Origin: Clostridia bacterium
Lineage (GTDB): Bacteria > Bacillota > Clostridia > Saccharofermentanales > UBA5734
Length of the DNA stretch: 6,998 nt
NCBI GenBank assembly: GCA_018056585.1
Contig: JAGPFK010000076.1
Span: 1 to 6,998 of the forward strand
Reading direction: 5' to 3'
The notes under the pieces are model-generated. The model had not been told where the DNA came from, searched no databases, and worked only from the letters and a program-made list of their open reading frames with translations. The first letter of the stretch is position 1; each line of letters begins with the position of its first letter. A program made the translations under genes and the position numbers. This document shows positions 1-5,968 of this stretch, one piece after another.

Positions 1-1231
1 GTCCCATCCCGCTCTCCCCGACACCGCCAAAAGGCAGGTAAGGACTGGCCAGATGAACAACCGTATCATTTACACAACCTCCTCCAAAGGAAAGGTCGTT
101 TTGGATCTTTTTTTCTGTCCGTTTGTCTTTTGTGAACAAATAAAGAGCCAGGGGCTTGGGCCGCTTTCTGATCTCGTCAATGACTTGTGAAAGCTCCTGA
201 AAAGTCAGGACGGGCAGAATGGGACCGAAAATCTCATCTTGCATGACCTTGTCGTCCCAGTGAATAGGGTCTAAAATAGTCGGCGCGATTTGCAGCGTGG
301 CTTCATTTCCTGTTCCCCCGATCACAATCCGGCCGCTATCCATGAGCCCCATCAGGCGGTCATAATGTTTTCGATTGATGATTTTGGGATATTTCTCGTG
401 ATGACAGGGATCTTTCGTGTAGAACGTCTCAATGATCTGCACCATCTGTGTGATCAGATCGGCCTTTACATCCTGATGGACCACCACGTAATCCGGGGCA
501 ACGCAAGTCTGCCCGGCGTTTAAAAATTTTCCCCATACAATTCGGCGTGCAGATTGCCTCAAATCTGCATCTGCGCAGACAATACAAGGGCTTTTACCAC
601 CCAGTTCCAGGGTAACGGGTGTCAGATGTAAAGCGGCTGCTTCCATGACTTTTCTACCAACTCCTACACTGCCTGTAAAAAACAGGTAATCAAACCGCTC
701 TTCAAGCAGCGCCTCATTGACTTCCCTTCCCCCCTCAAAAGCGGTGACATAATGGTCTTCAAAGCAATCTTTTATCATCTGGCACATGACCTTTGATGTT
801 GCCGAAGCATAGCGAGAAGGTTTGATGACGACGCAGTTGCCAGCTGCCAGCGCTCCTGCCAGGGGAGCAAAAGTGAGTAAAAAGGGATAATTCCATGGGG
901 ACATAATCAAGACAACACCATAAGGCTCAGAAAGCCTGAAACTGGTTGAAGGAAAATGAATCCAGGGCGTTTTTGTTTTTTGCGGCGCAACCCATTTGGG
1001 CAGATGCAGGATGAGATGATTTAATTCCTGGCGTACAACACCAACTTCCGTTTCATACGCTTCGAAAGGGTCTTTGTTGAGATCTTGTTTTAAAGCCCAT
1101 AAAATCTGATCTTTGTTCGTGTCAATGGCTTGCCGGAGTTTCTTTAATTGCATCAGCCGAAAACGACAATCTTTTGTCTCTCCGCTTTGGAAATATTCTC
1201 TCTGCTTGGTCAGAATGGTCGGTATATCCAT
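1..1231 (-). CDS. Class 3 (ALDH3-type) aldehyde dehydrogenase, C-terminus missing
   Basis: Oxidises an aldehyde to its carboxylate with NAD(P)+. I translated 410 residues from the ATG at 1231-1229; the frame runs off the left edge with no stop, and the family is usually about 455 residues, so roughly the last tenth is missing. Visible family marks are SPWNYP with the oxyanion Asn114, FTGS at 186-189, LELGGKSP with the general base Glu209, GQTC with catalytic Cys243, and EIFGP from Glu333. The spacing matches mammalian ALDH3A1 almost residue for residue. No signal peptide or membrane segment is seen in the visible part, so it is probably cytosolic. A ribosome binding site precedes the ATG. Position 140, normally Glu in the KPSE motif, is Arg. 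It is the last gene of the visible operon, 37 bases after the DUF2804 gene. The family assignment is firm; the substrate (fatty, aromatic or small hydroxyaldehyde) cannot be read from the sequence. Confidence 0.95.
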   Translation of the reverse strand, partial: MDIPTILTKQREYFQSGETKDCRFRLMQLKKLRQAIDTNKDQILWALKQDLNKDPFEAYETEVGVVRQELNHLILHLPKWVAPQKTKTPWIHFPSTSFRLSEPYGVVLIMSPWNYPFLLTFAPLAGALAAGNCVVIKPSRYASATSKVMCQMIKDCFEDHYVTAFEGGREVNEALLEERFDYLFFTGSVGVGRKVMEAAALHLTPVTLELGGKSPCIVCADADLRQSARRIVWGKFLNAGQTCVAPDYVVVHQDVKADLITQMVQIIETFYTKDPCHHEKYPKIINRKHYDRLMGLMDSGRIVIGGTGNEATLQIAPTILDPIHWDDKVMQDEIFGPILPVLTFQELSQVIDEIRKRPKPLALYLFTKDKRTEKKIQNDLSFGGGCVNDTVVHLASPYLPFGGVGESGMG

Positions 1232-1240
1232 CGTTTTAAT

Positions 1241-1248
1241 TTCCTTTT
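1241..1248 (-). promoter_or_regulatory. Ribosome binding site of the aldehyde dehydrogenase gene
   Basis: The minus strand reads AAAAGGAA here, with AGGA ending 10 bases before the ATG at 1231. It supports that start and shows that the gene has its own translation signal after the 37-base gap from the DUF2804 gene. No convincing promoter or terminator is seen in this gap. Confidence 0.7.
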
Positions 1249-1268
1249 GTTGATTAGATAAAGTGTGC

Positions 1269-2285
1269 TTACCAACGATTTACAGCATGCTCAGCAAAAG
1301 CCATCATATCTTTGACTTGAAGCACACGGCCGTCATCCAGCACGGCTTCTCCGCTGAAACGTCCAAACACCTGATGGCAGGCAGTTTGAATAAAGAGCAT
1401 TTTGTTTTCCGTATAGTTGTCAAAAACCGGCAAAAACTCCATTTCAAACCGCTTATCGCTGCTGGTGATGGTCCAGGGTTGGGTGTAACCGTCTTTTGGA
1501 ATGTTGAATCGGACTTCTTCCAGTTTATGACACTGCCCTTGATAGAAAAGCATATTTTCTGTTGCCGCAGATGTATTGCCAAAGCCATATCCCAGATTGA
1601 ATCCAAACAGCTCGCCGTCTATTCGCGTGCTTCCATTACTCCAGAACCATTCGTGGGAAAAGGGCCATACGCCGCGTCCCCAGTCCAGCAAGCCAAATGT
1701 ATTCTCAGGATTTAAAATCCATTCTCTTTCGCCGAATACAGCATGGCCTGACGCCGGCATACAATTGATTTTATGGTTGTAATAAAAAGCATGAGGATCT
1801 TCATCAAAAGGGGTTGCCATCACAACAGAAGCATCATAAGGCTGATCCAGAACGATCTCAATATCCACAGGAACCTGTTTGGGGTCGGTTATTTTGGCAT
1901 ATAGTTTTCGTTGCCGGTCGCCTAATGTAAAAGCGACGTCAAAATACTTGCTCTGGTAGCGCAGGTCTCCTTCTTCGGCGCTACGGGGCATCGAAAGACG
2001 ATTGAAAGGCAACAAGAGTCTCTTTTCAGAACAGATTCTCTGACCTTTTTCAAGATCGAGGAAAACTGCATTTACCGAGCCAATGTAAGACAAATGCCCA
2101 ATGGTGATCTGAACACAGTACCGATCATTGCTGACCTGATAAAAATCCCACTCTTTGATCCGCCAGGGTGCCGCTTTGATATTTTCACGATTGTAAGTCA
2201 AAACAGGATGTGTTGAATAGCCAGATTGTCTCAGCGTTCCGTCATCTTTCAATAAAGGGCCGGGGGTTGTGATTTGATACTGCAT
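1269..2285 (-). CDS. DUF2804 domain protein, function unknown
   Basis: A 338-residue protein that I recognise as a full-length member of the DUF2804 family, whose function is not established. Supporting marks are the N-terminal TPGPLL segment, YYNHKINCMPASG at 168-180, LDWGRGVWP around 200-208, HEWFWSNG at 211-218, the DGELFGFNLGYG stretch around 223-234, and FGRFSGEAVLDDG near 307-319. The protein is rich in Trp, Phe and Tyr and in short alternating strands, and has no signal peptide or membrane helix, which suggests a cytosolic beta-rich protein. The W-x-W pattern and the repeated strand-turn look recall lipocalin-like CrtC/AttH proteins, but that is an impression, not a match I could test. 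The start is well supported by a near-perfect Shine-Dalgarno at 2291-2298. It follows the transporter gene by only 14 bases, so the two are probably coupled in translation and perhaps in function. Confidence 0.85.
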   Translation of the reverse strand: MQYQITTPGPLLKDDGTLRQSGYSTHPVLTYNRENIKAAPWRIKEWDFYQVSNDRYCVQITIGHLSYIGSVNAVFLDLEKGQRICSEKRLLLPFNRLSMPRSAEEGDLRYQSKYFDVAFTLGDRQRKLYAKITDPKQVPVDIEIVLDQPYDASVVMATPFDEDPHAFYYNHKINCMPASGHAVFGEREWILNPENTFGLLDWGRGVWPFSHEWFWSNGSTRIDGELFGFNLGYGFGNTSAATENMLFYQGQCHKLEEVRFNIPKDGYTQPWTITSSDKRFEMEFLPVFDNYTENKMLFIQTACHQVFGRFSGEAVLDDGRVLQVKDMMAFAEHAVNRW

Positions 2286-2290
2286 AAAAA

Positions 2291-2298
2291 TCCTCCTT
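2291..2298 (-). promoter_or_regulatory. Strong ribosome binding site of the DUF2804 gene
   Basis: The minus strand reads AAGGAGGA, a near-perfect Shine-Dalgarno, 5 bases before the ATG at 2285 and directly after the transporter stop TGA (2302-2300). Ribosomes ending on the transporter gene would be placed beside it, which suggests coupling and high DUF2804 expression. It is the strongest site in the window. Confidence 0.85.
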
Positions 2299-2299
2299 T

Positions 2300-3610
2300 T
2301 CAGTTAGAAAATTTTTCGTCCGTTTTAATCGATAGAAGACGCGCTTTATGAAGACGAAAAGCCGGGATTAAAGGAATCAGTGTCAGACAATTCAAGATGG
2401 CTGATATTCTGAAAAGAGCTTCTGTCGGGATCATACCGGGTGTTCCATTGACGACGCCGGCAACCCCATATCGATTGATGATGAAGGAAGCGATAGCCGG
2501 CCCGATGATCATGGGCAGACAGACAAAAAAGATCTGTTTCAGCCCTTCAAATTGCCCTCGCTGATCTTCAGGGTACAAATTTTTATTCCAGGCTGTCAGT
2601 GTCTGCAAAGTCAGCACATATCCCGTGCCAACCGCAAAAGTCCCAATCAGCAATACAATCGTTTGAGCTGAAAAAGTAACAATCCAAAGTCCGATAAAAT
2701 TGATGATTACAGAGAACAAAATGACAAAAGGAGACCGTCCCCGATCAATGAATCTGGCTGCCGGAATGGTGCATAAAACAGCGGCGACCAGGCCTACCCC
2801 CTGAATAACCCCTGTCATTGTATAACTAAGATTTAAGTAATTGACAAAATAGATGGTGATGTATGGGAAATAGACGTTAAAGCCGATAAAATAAACAAGC
2901 ATGACCATAAACACCCAGAACAATTCCTTATTGCGGATCAATGTTTTGATTCGAAAAACCGAAAAAAATTGATGCCAATATCCTTCTGGATGTCGTTTTG
3001 CCTTTAATTCCGGATCATCCTCCAATGTAATAATCACAAGGACGCCAACAGCCATGACCGAGACGCCCATCACGACGAAAAAAGCAAAAAAATCAATAGC
3101 ATCAATGACAATACCGGAAACAATCGCCCCAAAGATGGTGGCCAACACAGGCAAGGCAGCCAGTGCGCCGCCCAGTTTGCCACGATTATGAACATCGGAA
3201 ATATCGGTCGTCCAGGGATTGAAACCGGCATCGTATCCCATTGATCCAAAAAAACTCATGATAGCATCCATACCTACCAGATAAACAGCAATGGAGGTTA
3301 TTGATTTTTTAGGTAAAAACTCAGCAGCTCCAAAAGCAATGGTAAAGAGGCCCCAAAAAATATACCCGGCCGCGATAAAAGGCTTTCGCCGGCCGGCTCG
3401 ATCACTTAAGGTCCCCATCAGGAAAGTGGAAAGTGTCGTGGCGACGGCGCTTACACCAACCATCCAGGCAATAATGGTGGGACTGGGCGCGATTTTTGCG
3501 TATACAAAATTGTTGAACCACGAGTTTTCAACATTCCAGCAGATTTGTCCCGCCAGTCCGACTACCCAAATGATGATCCAGTTCTTGACACTGATTTCTT
3601 TGCCATCCAT
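2300..3610 (-). CDS. MFS transporter, GPH/SLC45-like
   Basis: An inner-membrane secondary transporter of 436 residues with about twelve hydrophobic segments. The first is near residues 11-27 and the last near 404-418, and a charged central loop (about 197-228) separates the two halves, which is the standard MFS layout. The signature loop motif GTLSDRAGRRKP is at 66-77; the equivalent loop of the second half has DRGRSP at 289-294. The WNVENSWFNNF segment at 25-35 and the NPWTTDISDVHNRG loop at 131-144 look like GPH/SLC45-type sugar-proton symporters, but the substrate is not readable. I chose the ATG at 3610 because GGAG lies 8 bases upstream and the hydrophobic N-terminus begins just after it. 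An in-frame ATG at 3706 would add 32 charged, non-conserved residues and run into glpP. The gene lies 58 bases after glpP and 14 before DUF2804, so it may import the substrate of this operon. Confidence 0.9.
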   Translation of the reverse strand: MDGKEISVKNWIIIWVVGLAGQICWNVENSWFNNFVYAKIAPSPTIIAWMVGVSAVATTLSTFLMGTLSDRAGRRKPFIAAGYIFWGLFTIAFGAAEFLPKKSITSIAVYLVGMDAIMSFFGSMGYDAGFNPWTTDISDVHNRGKLGGALAALPVLATIFGAIVSGIVIDAIDFFAFFVVMGVSVMAVGVLVIITLEDDPELKAKRHPEGYWHQFFSVFRIKTLIRNKELFWVFMVMLVYFIGFNVYFPYITIYFVNYLNLSYTMTGVIQGVGLVAAVLCTIPAARFIDRGRSPFVILFSVIINFIGLWIVTFSAQTIVLLIGTFAVGTGYVLTLQTLTAWNKNLYPEDQRGQFEGLKQIFFVCLPMIIGPAIASFIINRYGVAGVVNGTPGMIPTEALFRISAILNCLTLIPLIPAFRLHKARLLSIKTDEKFSN

Positions 3611-3616
3611 GATCAA

Positions 3617-3623
3617 TTCTCCG
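3617..3623 (-). promoter_or_regulatory. Ribosome binding site that decides the MFS start
   Basis: The minus strand reads CGGAGAA, with GGAG ending 8 bases before the ATG at 3610. This favours the 436-residue product over the longer reading from 3706, which would overlap the end of glpP. Confidence 0.75.
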
Positions 3624-3668
3624 TTTTTTGTCCTGAACTTCTCATGCCAACCATTCCTTTTTTTTCCC

Positions 3669-4238
3669 TTACAGCTGCCAGAGCTTTTGGCAGCTGGTTG
3701 AAACACCTAAGGCACCGGCACTGAGCGCCGCATAAACATCTTCACGTGTACGGATCAGGCCGCCGGCAATCAGGGGACGATCAAAGGCTTGAACAGCCAT
3801 TCGAATGGCTTTTTCAGAAATACCAGGCAAGATCTCCACCAGATCCGGCTGACAGGACTTAACATTGACTTCGCCTTCTCTCAGCGCAGCTGAATCGAGC
3901 AGAAAAAGTCGTTCTATGGTATATAAGCCAAGGGCTTGTGCAAAACGAACACAAGTCGGCTTTGTTGTGATGATTCCATCCGGCTTCGCTTGCAAAGCCA
4001 CGTAACGCAAGCCCTGAGAATCCGGTCTCAAACCACTGATCAGATCAACATGTAAAAAGCATCGTTTTCCGGCCTGCCTGACCAGTTGGCACTGGCTGTT
4101 CATGTCATTGATTGAAGAGGTCAGCAAGAAAATGATCGCCGGGGGTCCTAACAAAGCCGGCTCGAGGTCTGCTCCATCACGGACCGCCGCAATAACAGGG
4201 CTTTTCACAATTTCATCAAACAGAAGCTGACGTTCCAT
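3669..4238 (-). CDS. glpP: GlpP-type glycerol-3-phosphate-responsive antiterminator
   Basis: An RNA-binding regulator of 189 residues, about the length of Bacillus GlpP. In that family the protein, with glycerol-3-phosphate bound, lets RNA polymerase read through a terminator in the leader of glycerol-use operons. Family marks run through the whole sequence: SPVIAAVRD near 13-21, FLHVDLISGLRPD near 61-73, DGIITTK, ERLFLLDSAALREGE, PDLVEILPG, IAGGLI and the C-terminal ALSAGALGVSTS followed by LW. This is the phosphate-binding TIM-barrel pattern. The ATG at 4238 is the only sensible start, because an in-frame TGA lies about 30 bases upstream and a later start would remove conserved sequence, yet its Shine-Dalgarno is poor. 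It lies 46 bases after the DUF1667 gene. The last codons form a perfect hairpin (3672-3696). Its place inside the operon ties the operon to glycerol-3-phosphate and suggests autoregulation; the target leader is not in the window. Confidence 0.93.
   Translation of the reverse strand: MERQLLFDEIVKSPVIAAVRDGADLEPALLGPPAIIFLLTSSINDMNSQCQLVRQAGKRCFLHVDLISGLRPDSQGLRYVALQAKPDGIITTKPTCVRFAQALGLYTIERLFLLDSAALREGEVNVKSCQPDLVEILPGISEKAIRMAVQAFDRPLIAGGLIRTREDVYAALSAGALGVSTSCQKLWQL
3672..3696 (-). repeat. Perfect 9-bp inverted repeat (RNA hairpin) at the end of glpP
   Basis: CAGCTGCCA (3672-3680) and TGGCAGCTG (3688-3696) are exact reverse complements around a 7-base loop. In the transcript the hairpin covers the last codons of glpP and ends at its stop codon. 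It is followed by UAAGGG and a run of eight A, not by a U run, so it is not an intrinsic terminator for this operon. In the other direction no T run follows either. A role as an mRNA-stability or processing element between glpP and the transporter gene is possible; chance within coding sequence is the alternative. Confidence 0.6.
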
Positions 4239-4284
4239 AGATCCGACTGCGGCATCCTTTCTTTTTATTCACGGATAAACTTTT

Positions 4285-4692
4285 TCACGGTGTTTTCTTC
4301 ATTATGAAGGCTTTTTCGCCGTAAGGCAAATCGGGCAAGTTGCGGGTGGCCACAACATCTACGCCGGTTTCCAATACGTTTTTTATGATGACGTCACCTA
4401 TTCGAACCGGCAAAGAAACACGGCAGGCCCGTATGGCCAGAAGGCAGGGAAAAATCAAGTCTTTGGGAATCGGCGTTTTGGTCTTGACACTCAACGGTTC
4501 CCGGCTGCCGGGAACCAGAATGACGCTGGTGACCATTCGCATGGGCCTTTGTACTTCGTCCCTGGCATATCGTTCGCCTCGGATACAGGCATGCCCCAAA
4601 ACCTGTATCACTTGGCCCTGTTCGATTTGAACCTCCAGGCGGCAGCCCATTGGGCAGTTGATGCAAACGAGTTCCCTTGTCTCCTGGCTCAT
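4285..4692 (-). CDS. DUF1667 protein, small cysteine-motif subunit of the dehydrogenase module
   Basis: A 135-residue protein of the DUF1667 family, which is regularly encoded next to a GlpA-like dehydrogenase and an FAD/NAD oxidoreductase in anaerobes. The N-terminus has C10-x2-C13-P-x2-C17 and then C36 in the GHACIRGERYA segment, an arrangement like the Fe4S4 site at the N-terminus of molybdopterin oxidoreductases. An iron-sulfur cluster is therefore plausible but inferred. Two more cysteines are at 83 and 90. The C-terminal half contains VRIGDVIIKNVLETGVDVVATRN, usual for the family. There is no membrane helix. The start codon overlaps the stop of the upstream oxidoreductase gene (ATGA, 4 bases) and GAAGGG lies 8 bases upstream, so translation is coupled and the two products are probably partners. 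Its biochemical role is not established as far as I know. Confidence 0.9.
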   Translation of the reverse strand: MSQETRELVCINCPMGCRLEVQIEQGQVIQVLGHACIRGERYARDEVQRPMRMVTSVILVPGSREPLSVKTKTPIPKDLIFPCLLAIRACRVSLPVRIGDVIIKNVLETGVDVVATRNLPDLPYGEKAFIMKKTP

Positions 4693-5966
4693 GGATTTTT
4701 CCCTTCTATCTGTAATGTCAGCTCATGAATGGGGCGGCCGGCCAGCCGCTTGCCGTCCAGATCGATCACAGCCATCTCACCGGGGGTTAAGATCAATCGT
4801 TTTTGGCGCAAGATCGGCGTGCCATCTGCATCGATCCGGATGGTCCCTTGTTTATAAACAGCATCTGGGCGAAAGGTCAAATGAATCGGCTCTTTTCCGA
4901 TCGGTTGGGAGATCCGCTGAGGAACAAGACCACGGACACCCGGTCCATCCTTGACCTGTATTTCTGGTCCCGCGGCTTTCATTTTCTCGTTGATCCAAAG
5001 AACGGCCGCCTCGCCTGCTCTCTTCGCTTCCTTCGATACTTCGTCGACCAGGTCATGCACATGCAACACATTGCCGCAGGCAAAAATACCCGGAACCTGA
5101 GTGAGCAGGTTCTGATCGACGTAGGGTCCCTGAGTGGCATCGGACAGCCTGACTCCGGCTTGGCGGGACAGCTCGTTTTCTGGGATCAAACCAACCGACA
5201 AGAGCAGCGTATCGCAATCGATCAACGTTTCCGTCCCCGCAATGGGCTGATGCGTCACTGGATCCACTTCAGCCGTTACCACGCCGGTGAGCCGCTCCCG
5301 ACCTTTGATTTCCACAACCGTGTGATTCAGCAACAGCGGAATGTCAAAATCATGGAGACACTGGACTACATTGCGGGTCAGCCCGCTGGAATAAGGCATG
5401 ATTTCAACACAGGCCAACACCTTGGCACCAACACAGGTCATGCGCCTGGCCATAATCAAGCCAATGTCACCGGAGCCGAGAATGACAATGCGGCGTCCCG
5501 GGACGAGGCCCTCCAGATTCACCAGGCGCTGGGCTGTTCCCGTTGTCATCACACCGGCACAATTGGTTCCCGGTATCGCCAATGCGCCGCGTGGTCTTTC
5601 TCGGCAGCCCATGCTCAGGATCACCGCACCGGCCTGAAACTGTAAAAGACCGTGGCTGGAACTGACTGCCGTCACCAACCGGTCAGGTGTGATGTCAAGA
5701 ACCATCGTACCGCATAAAAATGGAATATCACGTTCCAGAACCTGCCGGATCCATCGGTCCGCATATTCCGGTCCGGTCAGCTCTTCGTGAAAAATATGAA
5801 GACCAAATCCATTATGAATACACTGTGGCAAGATGCCGCCCAACCGGTCATCCCGTTCAAGGATCAGTAAATTGCGGCATCCGGCATCCCATGCCGAAAC
5901 AGCCGCCGCCAGACCTGCCGGCCCGCCGCCTATGATAATCAAGTCTATGGCTTTTTTGTTCAGCAT
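4689..5966 (-). CDS. FAD/NAD(P)-binding oxidoreductase, second subunit of the GlpA-like module
   Basis: A 425-residue flavoprotein of the two-dinucleotide-binding (Pyr_redox_2) type. FAD is bound by GGGPAG at 13-18 and by the closing GIFACGNV motif at 293-300. A second nucleotide-binding motif, GSGDIG at 164-169, ends with an acidic residue, Glu188, after its second strand, which favours NAD(H) over NADP(H). The family-typical LGGILPQCIHNGFGLH stretch is present with a lone Cys49; there is no CxxC or CxxxxC redox pair, so it is not a thioredoxin reductase or a classical disulfide reductase. A small C-terminal domain follows from about 338. I chose the ATG at 5966 because AAAGGGG lies 8 bases upstream; a GTG at 5972, overlapping the previous stop, would sit only 2 bases from that site. 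It probably passes electrons between the GlpA-like subunit and NAD(H) or another carrier. The annotation is often GlpB-like; I leave the symbol blank. Confidence 0.9.
   Translation of the reverse strand: MLNKKAIDLIIIGGGPAGLAAAVSAWDAGCRNLLILERDDRLGGILPQCIHNGFGLHIFHEELTGPEYADRWIRQVLERDIPFLCGTMVLDITPDRLVTAVSSSHGLLQFQAGAVILSMGCRERPRGALAIPGTNCAGVMTTGTAQRLVNLEGLVPGRRIVILGSGDIGLIMARRMTCVGAKVLACVEIMPYSSGLTRNVVQCLHDFDIPLLLNHTVVEIKGRERLTGVVTAEVDPVTHQPIAGTETLIDCDTLLLSVGLIPENELSRQAGVRLSDATQGPYVDQNLLTQVPGIFACGNVLHVHDLVDEVSKEAKRAGEAAVLWINEKMKAAGPEIQVKDGPGVRGLVPQRISQPIGKEPIHLTFRPDAVYKQGTIRIDADGTPILRQKRLILTPGEMAVIDLDGKRLAGRPIHELTLQIEGKNP
4701..4706 (-). promoter_or_regulatory. Ribosome binding site of the DUF1667 gene
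   Basis: The minus strand reads GAAGGG, ending 8 bases before the ATG at 4692. It lies inside the last codons of the upstream oxidoreductase gene, as expected for a translationally coupled pair. Confidence 0.65.
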
Positions 5967-5968
5967 GA

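Noticed and set aside
1263..1715. A 150-codon open frame on the plus strand
   Set aside because: It is antisense to the DUF2804 gene, has no family resemblance and no supporting start signal that outweighs the minus-strand gene.
3611..3652. A 13-codon leader-like open frame in the gap between glpP and the MFS gene, ending just before the MFS start
   Set aside because: Its ATG has no well-placed Shine-Dalgarno and the peptide shows no attenuation pattern such as repeated regulatory codons; probably chance.
3672..3696. Intrinsic terminator after glpP
   Set aside because: The stem is strong, but the transcript continues with A residues instead of U on the operon strand, and no T run follows in the other direction.
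3611..3706. Longer MFS reading starting at 3706 with 32 extra residues
   Set aside because: The extra residues are charged, unlike an MFS N-terminus, overlap glpP, and the ATG at 3610 has a well-placed GGAG.
4264..4292. Short direct repeat of CCGTGAA across the end of the DUF1667 gene
   Set aside because: Only two copies of seven bases, partly coding, with no symmetry or known operator match.
4736..4743. GGCCGGCC palindrome
   Set aside because: It is coding sequence for Ala-Gly-Arg in the oxidoreductase; similar GC-rich palindromes recur at such codons, for example near 3388-3397.
4803..5645. A 280-codon open frame on the plus strand
   Set aside because: It lies wholly antisense to the FAD/NAD oxidoreductase, whose motifs are clear on the minus strand; the plus-strand reading has no recognisable domain.
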